Position numbers and translations under genes: made by a program. A DNA stretch of 44,875 bases from Actinomycetota bacterium (GTDB lineage: Bacteria; Actinomycetota; Aquicultoria; Aquicultorales; JAMCWL01), in the NCBI GenBank assembly GCA_023481285.1, contig JAMCWL010000035.1:1-44875 (forward strand). Direction: 5' to 3'. Of the stretch, positions 24,519 through 33,087 are shown one piece after another. A model generated the notes under the pieces. That model was not told the origin of the DNA. It saw nothing but the letters and a program-made list of their open reading frames with translations, and searched no databases. Numbering within the stretch: position 1 is the first letter of the stretch; every line of letters starts with the position of its first letter.

Positions 24519-25250
24519 CTATCGGTTAGCGGTCTGCTTGCTTTCATGTGGTTGTCCTATTCCTCTTGTAAAAGCCAGAAAACTACGTCCAGCCTCTGTT
24601 ATCCTAATTACCGTACTATCACTCTCAAGTAGTTGATGGTGTAGCAGGACCATAAGCATGGTTTCTCGTTGCTTGGAGTCAGAAATAAACGTTTTCCAGA
24701 ATTCGTTGTAGAATTCTTTCGTTGGGGCGATAGATTGATCTTCGAACCATGCTAGAACAAGCTGAGTGGTCGGAACTAGGAATACCGACAAGTATTTGCA
24801 CCACCAATAGAAAGCCTCACGATATTTTTCCTCTAGCTGCTCCTGAAGGACATTGGTATATCCAGCAAGCATGGCCTTATCAGCTTCTCCGAGGACCAGT
24901 CCGTCTGTATCACTTGCGGATGGTATCTCAAATTCAGTTTCACCAGGCGGCGGTTCCGGTTGATTGGTAAATATCTCACCGCCGCTCGGAGTACGATACC
25001 GGACGTTTCGGATTAAGTACCCGATTTCTTGGGGGTATCGAAGTCCAGCAGCCAGGACAAGTGCACCAATGATCACCGGCCAAGAAATCATGATTTGCAA
25101 TGCTTGGATAAAAGTCGCGCCTCGCGTGGGGCTTTTCGCTACGGCGACGACTAACGCGACGCCTATCCCCACTGATATTAATACTGCGGTCACTAGCAGG
25201 CATATTAGAGCAAATGATCGCCATGTACTTGAGTATTCTTTATAAACCAT
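24519..25250 (-). CDS. Two-helix membrane protein with C-terminal domain, unknown
   Basis: About 243 residues. Two hydrophobic helices (about residues 10-38 and 50-72) are followed by a short proline-rich linker and a soluble C-terminal region. In that region MLMVLLHHQLLESDSTVIRI and TEAGRSFLAF look like a winged-helix fold. ATG 25250 is chosen because aggagggc lies immediately upstream; an ATG at 25286 would add 12 residues. It converges on the OLD-type gene at the edge of the defence region. No family is recognised; a membrane effector role is speculation from location. Confidence 0.6.
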   Translation of the reverse strand: MVYKEYSSTWRSFALICLLVTAVLISVGIGVALVVAVAKSPTRGATFIQALQIMISWPVIIGALVLAAGLRYPQEIGYLIRNVRYRTPSGGEIFTNQPEPPPGETEFEIPSASDTDGLVLGEADKAMLAGYTNVLQEQLEEKYREAFYWWCKYLSVFLVPTTQLVLAWFEDQSIAPTKEFYNEFWKTFISDSKQRETMLMVLLHHQLLESDSTVIRITEAGRSFLAFTRGIGQPHESKQTANR

Positions 25251-25318
25251 ATGCCCTCCTGCTTCTGCCACGTGCGCTTGGTCCATAATGGACGAAGATC
25301 ATAAACACCGATAGGGAG

Positions 25319-25774
25319 CTAGCAAAGTTCTGCCTGGTCTTTCAAATCATTTACCGTCGCTTCAACCCCGGCGGGATTAAGCAGCAGATACCGTGTTATA
25401 TAGTTTTCGTCTTCTCTGGCTGGTGTCGGTTTCCATGCGAATTGGTACATAGTAGTGCGCTGTTCCGGAACTATGCGGCCGCCTTCCTTTTCAAGTTCCT
25501 GGATTTCCCCGTGGATAACACCATGCTTGATAACATAGAACGCTACCTGACGTATGAAATCCCGGACAACTTCATAAGATTCTTCGTCTGACGGTCCCAT
25601 CGAGGCGGCAGTCATATCCGATATCACAAAGCTGACGACAGACCAATATATTTCACTGTTTTTCCAAATGACGTAAGTCATGCCGTAAAACGGTGAGGGA
25701 AATCCTTGGTCACCGCCTACTTTTTCTTCTATTGAATATTCGTCGCCATTGAAGGCAAATGTCTGTTTTTCCAT
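25319..25774 (-). CDS. Hypothetical soluble protein
   Basis: The 151-residue acidic protein begins MEKQTFAFNGDEYSIEEKVG. A predicted mix of strands and helices follows, including VRDFIRQVAFYVIKHGVIHG, and it ends in QAELC. It has a good ribosome site (ggggagag) and lies about 70 bases upstream of the two-helix membrane gene on the same strand, so the two probably share a transcript. There is no signal peptide, membrane helix or known catalytic motif. Function unknown. Confidence 0.6.
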   Translation of the reverse strand: MEKQTFAFNGDEYSIEEKVGGDQGFPSPFYGMTYVIWKNSEIYWSVVSFVISDMTAASMGPSDEESYEVVRDFIRQVAFYVIKHGVIHGEIQELEKEGGRIVPEQRTTMYQFAWKPTPAREDENYITRYLLLNPAGVEATVNDLKDQAELC

Positions 25775-26104
25775 CGTTTACTCTCCCCAAAAGCTAGTTC
25801 TAGAAATTTTACCATGCACAGGGTGCCATGGTTGAACGACTGCTTATTAGCAAGCTACTGCGATATGCCAAATCCGCGAGTAGGTAATCTCAAAGTTATC
25901 ATATTACTAGTAAAGCTAAGAAGTTCTGTTCTGGTTAGAATCGACAATAAGCCTGAGGAGTGCTTGACCAGTTGCAGACTGCTTATAAGTGCCAGCTCCG
26001 CCCCACTTATCGCCTTGATCAAGGATAAGGCCTGTCGCCGGGCAGTCAAAACCAGCCAATGGCGGGCACTTCAAAACCGGCCAATCGGTAGGTGGACTTT
26101 CAAT
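25775..26104. other. Intergenic region including a probable IS21-type end
   Basis: No gene is supported. The right part carries two copies of caaaaccRgccaat (about 26047 and 26071) next to the IstB remnant. IS21-like elements often carry such repeated binding sites at their ends, so this is probably the surviving end of that element. An imperfect palindrome centred on ccttgatcaagg lies near 26015. Confidence 0.35.
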
Positions 26105-26476
26105 CTAGTCTAGATCCTTTGAGCCGTCAACCTTCCTCTTTGCTCTGCTGTGCAGCCGGTAGCTCTTGCCGGTTATCTGGATGACCTCCGCATGGTGCAG
26201 GAACCGGTCAAGGATTGCTCCCGCCGCGGCCGTATCCCCGAGGATTTGCCCCCAGTCCTCTAACGGCCTGTTGGTCGTCATGATGATCGAGCCCTTCTCA
26301 TAGCGCCTGACGAATACTTCAAGGAGGTCTTCTGCCGCCGTGGCGGGAAGCTTCTTCATCCCGAGATCCTCGATGAGCAGAAGATCTGTCTTGGCGAGCT
26401 CTTCGACGACCTCACGCCTGGTGCCTGTGGCCTCTGCCTCTGCCAAGTCGCCGGCCAGATCGAAGGCGCTTTTGTA
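26105..26476 (-). pseudogene. IstB-like ATPase (IS21-family helper), N-terminally truncated
   Basis: This is the C-terminal half of an IS21 transposition helper: LLLIEDLGMKKLPATAAEDL (Walker B region), VRRYEKGSIIMTTNRP, WGQILGD, and AAAGAILDRFLHHAEVI. The homologous reading extends upstream of any start codon to 26476 and ends abruptly 4 bases before a short repeat element. The Walker A region and the istA transposase gene are absent, so the element is dead. Confidence 0.8.
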
Positions 26477-26480
26477 AAAA

Positions 26481-26531
26481 GGGGACGTTGCTTAACTTGT
26501 TAAACTATCCTATGCTTCATAATAAAAGCGC
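26481..26531. repeat. Half copy of the ggggacgttg inverted-repeat element
   Basis: This begins ggggacgttgcttaacttg and ends aataaaagcgc. It aligns with the complement of the 97-bp element at 29534-29630 over about 50 bases, but its other half is missing. It marks the boundary of the truncated IS21 helper gene, so it was probably involved in the rearrangement. Confidence 0.6.
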
Positions 26532-26554
26532 TGGTAGGTCAGGCTGTATTAAGT

Positions 26555-27439
26555 TTAGTTAGTAAAGGAACGTCTCAAAGGATTCGGGGCTCGCAATGAC
26601 GCGTCTCGTGGGGATCGCGACAACTCCGCTCTCTCAGCCACGGCGTTTCGTTCGATAGTCAGCGTCTTGATGCGATCTTTAAGCTCCACGACGACTGCTT
26701 CGAGATCTTCGACGGTTTTGAGGTTTATCTCTATCCTGATTGAGCAGCGCCTCGGCTCCAACCGTACTCGCGAGCCCGCGTTCGTATCGTAGACGATGGG
26801 TTTGAATATCGGCGCAGCCTCGCTCTCTCCCCCGGCACGATCGATCATTGAGCCGATCAGCACATCGAGGTCTCTCACCGAAAGGTCGCGTTCGAGAAGC
26901 TGCTCGAAGGCCTGATCTCTCAAGCCGGGTCGGTCGCTGAGCTTCAACAAGCAGCGCCCGTGTGCCGGTGTAATGCGGCGCGCGCGTAGTGCGCTAAGGA
27001 TTGGTTTGGGCAAGGAGAAGAGCGATAACAAATAAAAGATATAGCGCTCGGTTTTGCCGAGCGCTGAAGCCAGCTCCCAAGACGAGCGACCGTACGAATT
27101 CGAAAGCATGTTTACGCATTCGGCGAGGTCCCAGGCGTCAAGCTCCGAGCGAACGGCGTTGGTTATGAGAGCCCTCTCGATGTCGGCGCCCTTTTTCTCT
27201 TCCACCAATAGGACGGGTATTTTCTCTTCGGCCTCGACACCGTTTAGCTTCAGCGCCTCCAGTCTTCTGCGTCCGTCGAGCACGGAGTATTCGTTGCCAC
27301 TCTCCTTGCTTGCGATTAGCGGACAGATAACGCCCTTGGCTTTGATGGACGCCGCCAACTCGGTCAGACTTTTGTCCTCGCCGCTTCTTAATTTGACCGC
27401 CGGTTTGAGTTGAGACAAATTTACATGTTTAAGTTCCAT
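26555..27439 (-). CDS. ParB/Spo0J-family DNA-binding protein
   Basis: About 294 residues. The N-terminal ParB/Srx-like domain has VLDGRRRLEALKLNG (ParB box related to GERRYRA). A helix-turn-helix region follows (SSWELASALGKTERYIFYLL, SLPKPILSALRARRITPAHG). Members bind parS-like sites, use CTP and spread along DNA. ATG 27439 is chosen because ggtggagg lies 5 bases upstream; the 46 codons before it are not conserved in character. No parA is adjacent. The last ~20 residues are Arg/Ser-rich and may come from a low-complexity intergenic repeat running into the gene. Confidence 0.82.
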   Translation of the reverse strand: MELKHVNLSQLKPAVKLRSGEDKSLTELAASIKAKGVICPLIASKESGNEYSVLDGRRRLEALKLNGVEAEEKIPVLLVEEKKGADIERALITNAVRSELDAWDLAECVNMLSNSYGRSSWELASALGKTERYIFYLLSLFSLPKPILSALRARRITPAHGRCLLKLSDRPGLRDQAFEQLLERDLSVRDLDVLIGSMIDRAGGESEAAPIFKPIVYDTNAGSRVRLEPRRCSIRIEINLKTVEDLEAVVVELKDRIKTLTIERNAVAERAELSRSPRDASLRAPNPLRRSFTN

Positions 27440-27593
27440 AACTGCCTCCACCTGCTGGTTTACACTGAACTCAAGTTCAGTTATCCACAACCGATAACCC
27501 ATCTGTCGGTTCCAATAGAGTAAAACTTTAGCAGGGCGATACAAATTTAATAAGACATTTATTGCGTAGCCAGGCATAGGAATAACTAAGGTA

Positions 27594-27764
27594 TGGGCGC
27601 GAACATCTCACCTCTCATACCGCGGGAAGAAATCTCGCTGGAAGAGCTGGCCGGCCACGATCGCCGTCGACACGTACGTGATGCTCTACCAATTTCTGAA
27701 GCTTAAGGATGACGGCCACGTTGCTGCTTCGCGCTGTAACATAATCGCAACCTATTTCGGCTAA
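27594..27764 (+). pseudogene. FEN-1/XPG-family flap endonuclease, N-terminal fragment with frameshift
   Basis: ATG 27594 opens a frame reading ISPLIPREEISLEELAG. After one frameshift it continues as TIAVDTYVMLYQFL and ends at TAA 27762-27764. This is the N-terminus of archaeal or eukaryotic-type flap endonucleases, including the first catalytic Asp in AVD. The rest of the nuclease (about 280 residues) is absent. Such a protein is unusual in bacteria. It stops 9 bases before nadE. Confidence 0.6.
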
Positions 27765-27773
27765 ATTCTGCTT

Positions 27774-29519
27774 ATGGCTACTCTTAGAATCGCTTTGGCG
27801 CAAATCAATACGACCGTCGGGGACCTCGAGGGGAATGCTCGGAAGATTGTCGATTACATCGAGAGGGCGCGGAAGGTTAAGGCCGATATCGTGGTCTTTC
27901 CCGAGTTGGCGGTTACGGGTTATCCGCCCGAAGATCTGCTTCTTAAGCCGTCCTTTGTGAAGGCGAACCTGCGCGCGCTCGACAAGATCATAGAGGCGGC
28001 GAAGGGAATTACTGCGGTCACCGGGTTCGTCGATCTCGAGGACGATATCTATAACGCCGCCGCCATAATCCACGATGGCAAGCTCATCTACAAGCACCGC
28101 AAGGTGCACCTGCCAAACTACGGCGTCTTTGACGAGCTCCGGTACTTCCAACCGGGGAGCGAGCGCTCTGTCTTCTCCATAAACGGCGCCGTCATAGGCG
28201 TCACCATCTGTGAGGATATCTGGCAACCCGGCGATCCGGTGGAAGCCCAGGCGCTCGACGGCGGAGCGGAGCTCATCATCAACATCTCGGCCTCGCCCTA
28301 TCACGCCGGGAAGGGGAAGGACCGAGCCAGGATGCTCGCGACGAGGGCGGTCGACTACCGGGCCAAGATAGCCTATTGCAACTTGGTCGGGGGCCAGGAC
28401 GAGCTGGTCTTTGACGGACAGAGCTTCATCTTCAATCAAAGGGGAGAGATCGAGGCGGAGGGTGAGCAGTTCGAGGAAGCCCTGGTCGTCGCCGACGTGG
28501 ACATCGACGGCGTTTTCGGGGCGAGGCTGCAAGACCCGAGGCGGAGGCTTGCCAAGGTCATGGAAGGACGAGACTCCCGCTGCCTGAAAAGGTACGACCT
28601 ACCGGCGCTTAAGAAAGCCGAGGCCAAGCTGGCTACACTGCCGGCGCCCGAGGTGAGGCCGGAGCTTTCCCGGGCCGAAGAGGTCTACCGGGCGCTTCTT
28701 CTTGGCACTGGAGATTACGTCCACAAGAACGGCTTCAACGCAGTCGTTATCGGGTTGAGTGGGGGCGTAGATTCCTCGCTTATGGCGACGGTGGCTGCGG
28801 ACACTCTGGGAGCGGAAAACGTGACGGGGGTCTTCATGCCCTCGCCTTTCTCGTCCGTTGCCAGCAGGGAAGATGCCGAGGCCCTTGCGGCAAACCTTGG
28901 TATGAGGCTCCTGACGATTCCCATCACGAACCTCTTCGAGAAGTTCAAGGCGGAACTGGCCGAAGCGTTCGCGGGTCGAGAGGCGGACGTTACGGAGGAG
29001 AACGTCCAGGCACGGATACGCGGCATTCTCCTGATGGCGCTCTCCAACAAGTTCGGCTGGCTCGTCCTTTCAACGGGAAACAAGAGCGAGATGAGCATGG
29101 GCTACTGCACGCTCTACGGGGACATGGTCGGAGGCTTTTCCGTCCTCAAGGATGTGCCGAAGACGCTCGTCTACAAGCTCGCCCGCTTTCGGAACTCACT
29201 CTCCGACGAGGCCGTGATCCCGGAGCGAGTCTTAACGAAGGCGGCGACCGCCGAGCTGAGAGCAGGTCAGTTGGACACCGACTCCCTTCCGCCATACGAG
29301 GTGCTCGACCCTATCCTCAAGGCCTATGTCGAGGAGGACAGGAGCTTCGAGGAGATGGTCGAGTTGGGCTTCGATCCGGACGTGGTCAGGCGGGTCATAC
29401 GGACGGTCGACCGGAACGAGTACAAGCGCCGTCAGGCCCCGCCCGGGGTGAAGATCACCTCCAGAGCGTTCGGCAAGGATCGCCGGCTTCCGATCACCAA
29501 CCATTACCCTGGGTTTTAG
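27774..29519 (+). CDS. nadE: NAD+ synthase, glutamine-hydrolysing
   Basis: The 581-residue two-domain enzyme converts nicotinate adenine dinucleotide, ATP and glutamine to NAD+. The N-terminal nitrilase-type glutaminase has the catalytic triad: Glu 44 in FPELAVTGYPPEDLL, Lys near 110 in YKHRKVHLPNYGVFDE, and Cys 146 in TICEDIW. The C-terminal synthetase has the ATP P-loop SGGVDSS at 329-335 and STGNKSE further on. Length and motifs are normal, so it should be active. There is little ribosome-site signal before the ATG. Confidence 0.97.
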   Translation: MATLRIALAQINTTVGDLEGNARKIVDYIERARKVKADIVVFPELAVTGYPPEDLLLKPSFVKANLRALDKIIEAAKGITAVTGFVDLEDDIYNAAAIIHDGKLIYKHRKVHLPNYGVFDELRYFQPGSERSVFSINGAVIGVTICEDIWQPGDPVEAQALDGGAELIINISASPYHAGKGKDRARMLATRAVDYRAKIAYCNLVGGQDELVFDGQSFIFNQRGEIEAEGEQFEEALVVADVDIDGVFGARLQDPRRRLAKVMEGRDSRCLKRYDLPALKKAEAKLATLPAPEVRPELSRAEEVYRALLLGTGDYVHKNGFNAVVIGLSGGVDSSLMATVAADTLGAENVTGVFMPSPFSSVASREDAEALAANLGMRLLTIPITNLFEKFKAELAEAFAGREADVTEENVQARIRGILLMALSNKFGWLVLSTGNKSEMSMGYCTLYGDMVGGFSVLKDVPKTLVYKLARFRNSLSDEAVIPERVLTKAATAELRAGQLDTDSLPPYEVLDPILKAYVEEDRSFEEMVELGFDPDVVRRVIRTVDRNEYKRRQAPPGVKITSRAFGKDRRLPITNHYPGF

Positions 29520-29533
29520 CTATTAGGCTATTA

Positions 29534-29630
29534 GGGGACGTTGTTTAACTAACTAAACTTGTTTTTTACTGCTTTACATGCGCTTTTATTGCAGATTATG
29601 GATAAGTATAACAAGTTAAACAACGTCCCC
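29534..29630. repeat. 97-bp inverted-repeat element, ggggacgttg family, full copy
   Basis: The ends ggggacgttgtttaac (29534-29549) and its exact complement (29615-29630) enclose about 65 A/T-rich bases. There is no coding content. Related sequence occurs at 26481-26531 and 30313-30338. The pattern resembles the short palindromic repeats mobilised by IS200-like REP-associated transposases. No such transposase is in the window. Confidence 0.65.
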
Positions 29631-30200
29631 ATTTTCACGGGAGAGGGCCTTGATGGCCAGGTCCTGCTCGCCCTGTCTCTCGGCCTCCTTGTCCTTAAGG
29701 TTGACGTCGATCGTCAGGTCGACATTGTTCTTGAGGACATGAAAGCCCGTCTGCTTGTGCCAGTAAGCCTCGTCCCCGACTCCTGTGACCGGCTGTATCG
29801 AGTCGAAAGCTACCTTGACGATCTTGAACTGCTTGGCGGCGTCGCGTCCGTTGCTCTTGAGCTGTGGGTCAATGCCCTCTGTCTGGACCATGGAGACGGT
29901 CACCATCTGAAGAGAGCTGTCCGCGACCGCCGTGAACGTAACGATCCGCTGGCCCAGCGGGTTCCCGGTCTCTTTAAGCTCCGGGTCCTTGACCGGCTCG
30001 CCGAGCACGGCCTCCACCTCCGCTTTGGTGAGAAGCGACTTCACATCAACCAGCGGCCCGTCAGCCTTAGCTTTTATCTCCCTTTTAGAAGCCGAAGAAC
30101 CCTTTCCCTCCGTCGAGGCCGGCTTTGCACCGGAGCACCCCACCGCCAATGTGACGAGCGCCACTAAAAACAGTAGGCTCACTAACATTTTTCTTGCCAT
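29616..30200 (-). CDS. Lipoprotein of unknown function
   Basis: About 194 residues with a lipoprotein signal peptide (MARKMLVSLLFLVALVTLAV, lipidated Cys about 22 in VGCSG) and a low-complexity linker. One soluble domain follows: LLTKAEVEAVLGEPVKDPEL, VTVSMVQTEG, then GVGDEAYWHK. The order resembles DUF3558-like surface lipoproteins, but the family is uncertain. ATG 30200 has aaaggg 7 bases upstream; a long upstream frame extension has no coding character. The final residues (GDVV) and the TAA lie inside the neighbouring repeat, so the original C-terminus has probably been replaced. Confidence 0.7.
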   Translation of the reverse strand: MARKMLVSLLFLVALVTLAVGCSGAKPASTEGKGSSASKREIKAKADGPLVDVKSLLTKAEVEAVLGEPVKDPELKETGNPLGQRIVTFTAVADSSLQMVTVSMVQTEGIDPQLKSNGRDAAKQFKIVKVAFDSIQPVTGVGDEAYWHKQTGFHVLKNNVDLTIDVNLKDKEAERQGEQDLAIKALSRENGDVV

Positions 30201-30792
30201 AATACACCCTTTCCCTGATTGCTCCCAATTATATATAAACCCGCCGACCAAGCCAAACAGGACGATACCATCGTTCATCGTGAGCAGTGGGGAAGGAGCA
30301 GGATGTCGCCTTAAGGGGACGTTGTTGAAATTGTTTCCTAGTTGTCTCAGCCGCCGACCAATCCATCCACCAGGGATTTTAACCGCCAGTTGTGCACCTT
30401 GTGTTTTCGATGGCCGAAAAGTCAGCCACCTTGAGCGCATATCCGCAAGCTGAAGCTGCCAACGCCGGTGCATGGCCAAATAAGCGATGACTATTAACCC
30501 GCCTTTGCCTTTGTTAGGTCTTTCTTGTGAACAACTTGACTGGAGCTGAAGGTCGCATAGTCTCAAGCGAGTTCGACCATCCGCTATTTCGCCATCTGCG
30601 AAACACATCAAGGCGCTTTCAGGATGCTTAACCCGGTATGTTTTGGGGACACTTCTTATGCGAGTCCGATTCAAAACGCGGATAGCCTCGAATCCGAGGG
30701 GGCGAGGGAGCGCGTTCTTGAGAAAACAAAAAAATCCGGGCCGTGTGAAATTCAGGGAAATTCAGGCATTAAACGATTTGGGAGGCGATTTG
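30201..30792. other. Long intergenic region, no gene recognised
   Basis: This is about 590 bases between divergent genes. It holds a partial ggggacgttgttgaaa repeat (30313-30338) and a ggggacactt motif at about 30645. The minus strand is open across it, but the translation is rich in Arg, Leu and Trp without recognisable domains, so I treat it as non-coding or heavily decayed. A good ribosome site (gggagg, 30780-30785) serves the next gene. Confidence 0.4.
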
Positions 30793-31944
30793 ATGGAGGC
30801 TTTTAAGCCCTTTGAAAGCAAGGGTACTCCTCTGGAAAAGCAGTATCGCAACTGGTCGGAGATGGTAAAGCCGCCGTACGACAAGAGCAGCGTCGATGCC
30901 TATTCGAGGACTCGCGGCATCCTTATGAACGGCGTTGAAAACAACATACTTTCGTATCTCCACGACTTCGCCAGGAATACCGATGATGACGTGATCAACG
31001 GAAAGCTAGCCGAGCTCAGGAGGGTGGAGGAGCAGCAGCAGACGACGATCGACTGGTCGATGCCCGCCAACCAGACGGTCATCGAGACGACCCTCGCGTT
31101 CGAGCAGGTCGCGACCGATCTCACGGCCAACCTGGCGAAAAACGAGCCCGATCCATACGTGAGGCAAGCTCTCGATTTCGCCTTGATCGAGGACTTCGAC
31201 CACCTTTTCCGGTATAGCGCTCTATACGAGATGCTCGAGAACGGTGACCCGAACTCAATCCTGCAGGGCAAGACAGAGGTGAAGCCGGGCCGCCCGACGG
31301 GCGATGAGCACCGCCACCCGCTGGACGACCTGCGCCGCCACTACGACAGGGAGACGGCCGATTTCAAGACCAAGCTAAACGTCTGGACGATCACCCTGGG
31401 TGAGCAGCAGACGTATCTCTACTACAAGACTCATGGCATGATGTACCCACAGGATATCGCCAGGAAACTCTACGCGGAGATCGCCGAAATCGAGGAGGAG
31501 CACGTCACCCAGTACGAGGCGCTGGGTGACCCGAACGAGACCTGGCTCGAGAAGACTCTCCTGCTCCAGGCGGTGGAGGCCTACAACTATTGGAGCTGTC
31601 TCCAGACGGAGCCGGACCCCAAACTCAAGGTGGTTTGGGAGGAGTTCTACCGGTACGAGCTGGAGCACATCCGGATCGTCGGCGAACTCCTGGAGAAGTA
31701 CGAGGGGCGCTCGGCCAAAGACCTCATTCCGGAGAGCGTCGAGCCGCTCATCGTGTTCGAGCCGAATAAAGAGTACGTCGACCAGGTGGTCAAGGACCAG
31801 ATCAATCTCCGCCCGTACAACAAGGAGTTTGTCGACATCAGCGAGCTTCCCGCCGACTGGCTGTCACACGAGTACTCGCGGACAGTCAACACCGGCGGCA
31901 TCCCGTCAGAAATGGTAATCGAGCAGAGACGAAAGGCAGCCTAG
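30793..31944 (+). CDS. Ferritin-like helical protein of unknown function
   Basis: The 383-residue protein is almost entirely helical. Candidate metal-binding pairs are RRVEEQQQT, IEDFDHLFRYSALYE, EIEEEHVTQYEAL and YRYELEHIRIVGELL, with two or more ExxH pairs. This suggests a large ferritin-like diiron protein. I know similar unannotated proteins from anaerobic bacteria but cannot give a family name. ATG 30793 is chosen because gggagg lies 7 bases upstream; upstream in-frame codons overlap the non-coding region. It precedes the phn transport genes by 215 bases with its own gap, so co-transcription is uncertain. Confidence 0.65.
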   Translation: MEAFKPFESKGTPLEKQYRNWSEMVKPPYDKSSVDAYSRTRGILMNGVENNILSYLHDFARNTDDDVINGKLAELRRVEEQQQTTIDWSMPANQTVIETTLAFEQVATDLTANLAKNEPDPYVRQALDFALIEDFDHLFRYSALYEMLENGDPNSILQGKTEVKPGRPTGDEHRHPLDDLRRHYDRETADFKTKLNVWTITLGEQQTYLYYKTHGMMYPQDIARKLYAEIAEIEEEHVTQYEALGDPNETWLEKTLLLQAVEAYNYWSCLQTEPDPKLKVVWEEFYRYELEHIRIVGELLEKYEGRSAKDLIPESVEPLIVFEPNKEYVDQVVKDQINLRPYNKEFVDISELPADWLSHEYSRTVNTGGIPSEMVIEQRRKAA

Positions 31945-32106
31945 CAGAGTACCTGGCTATTTCCTCAAAGACATCGACTACAAGCACGTCGCGATGGTGT
32001 TTAATCGCCGACGCGCTTTCCCTCTATTTGCGCTTCTTATAGCAAATATTGTTAAATCTTGGTGACATCCCTTGATTAACGAACGCGTGTAGTATTTCAT
32101 AAGTTA

Positions 32107-32123
32107 TATAAGCGAAGCTTATA
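32107..32123. promoter_or_regulatory. Palindrome upstream of phnD
   Basis: tataagc and gcttata form a perfect 7-bp inverted repeat around GAA, about 37 bases before the phnD start, in an A/T-rich stretch that should contain the promoter. It is a candidate operator; the regulator is unknown. Confidence 0.35.
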
Positions 32124-32159
32124 AATACTATTCAAACCCTTAACTCGAAAGGAGATGTC

Positions 32160-33086
32160 GTGAGAGTCTATCGCCCGTTCGCTCTAATCGCTGCAGCCGT
32201 AGTTCTCGTTGTTTTGTCCTCCGGTTGCCAGAAGGCCGGTCAGCAGAGAGCAAATCAGAAGGCTGAGGAGCCGGCAAAGCCCAAGTACTACACGCCGACG
32301 ACCCTCCGGGTCGGCCTGATCCCGAACATCGCTCCCGACAAGCAAAAGGCCAAGTATGAACCGTTCCGCGCTTATCTCGAGAAGAAGCTCGGCATGCCGG
32401 TCGAGCTCTTCGTGGCCACGAACTACGCGGGCGTGGTCCAGGCGATGGTCGCCGGCAAGCTCGACATGGCCTACTTCGGAGGGCTTACTTACGCTCAAGC
32501 TCTTGAACAGACGCCTATCGAACCCATTGTCACGGAGATAGACCGGGAGACGGGCACTACCGAGTATTGGAGCCTTATAATCGCGAGAGCGGATTCCAAC
32601 ATTAACGCTCTAGCTGATCTTAAGGGTAAAACTTTCGCCTTCGGTGATCCGTCATCGACATCTGGCTCTCTATATCCGCGGCTCATGCTCGTCGACGCCG
32701 GCTATGAGTGGAAGGATGATTTCAAACCTCTCAAGCAAGTTATATACACCGGCGGCCACGATGCGACGGCACAGGCGGTCGTAACCGGGAAGGTGGATTC
32801 GGGTGGAATCGAAGGACGCATTCTCAACAAGCTCATAAAGGAGGGGAAGGTCGACGGGAGCGCGCTGAAGACGGTGGAGAAGCGCCTGGTGCAGGGGTAT
32901 CCCTGGTGCGTGCCGTCGAATCTTGACCCCGCCCTCAGGAAGAAGCTCGTCAAAGCGTTCGAAGAGATAAACGACCCCGTCCTGCTCGACCTAATGAGGG
33001 CCCAGCGCTATGTCGAGGTCGGTCCGAAGGATTATGAGGAAATACGTTCCAAGGCTAAGGCGGTCGGCCTGGTCAAGGCGAAATAG
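32160..33086 (+). CDS. phnD: Phosphonate/phosphite/phosphate ABC transporter, substrate-binding lipoprotein
   Basis: The 308-residue protein has a lipoprotein signal (lipobox SSGC, Cys near 23) and the PhnD-type periplasmic-binding fold: LRVGLIPNIAPDKQKAKYEP, VAGKLDMAYFGGLTYAQA, then FAFGDPSSTSGSLYPR and GGHDATAQAVVTGKVD. The GTG start has aaggaga upstream. With phnC and phnE directly after it, it forms a complete uptake system. No C-P lyase or phosphite dehydrogenase genes are in the window, so the true ligand among phosphonate, phosphite and phosphate is open. Confidence 0.9.
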   Translation: MRVYRPFALIAAAVVLVVLSSGCQKAGQQRANQKAEEPAKPKYYTPTTLRVGLIPNIAPDKQKAKYEPFRAYLEKKLGMPVELFVATNYAGVVQAMVAGKLDMAYFGGLTYAQALEQTPIEPIVTEIDRETGTTEYWSLIIARADSNINALADLKGKTFAFGDPSSTSGSLYPRLMLVDAGYEWKDDFKPLKQVIYTGGHDATAQAVVTGKVDSGGIEGRILNKLIKEGKVDGSALKTVEKRLVQGYPWCVPSNLDPALRKKLVKAFEEINDPVLLDLMRAQRYVEVGPKDYEEIRSKAKAVGLVKAK

Positions 33087-33087
33087 C

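Noticed and set aside
27615-28532. 305-codon minus-strand frame over nadE
   Set aside because: It lies opposite the well-conserved NAD synthase glutaminase domain and has no recognisable sequence of its own.
30201-30674. N-terminal extension of the lipoprotein frame by 158 codons
   Set aside because: The real start has a ribosome site and a lipoprotein signal peptide at 30200. The extension has no coding character and would bury the signal peptide.
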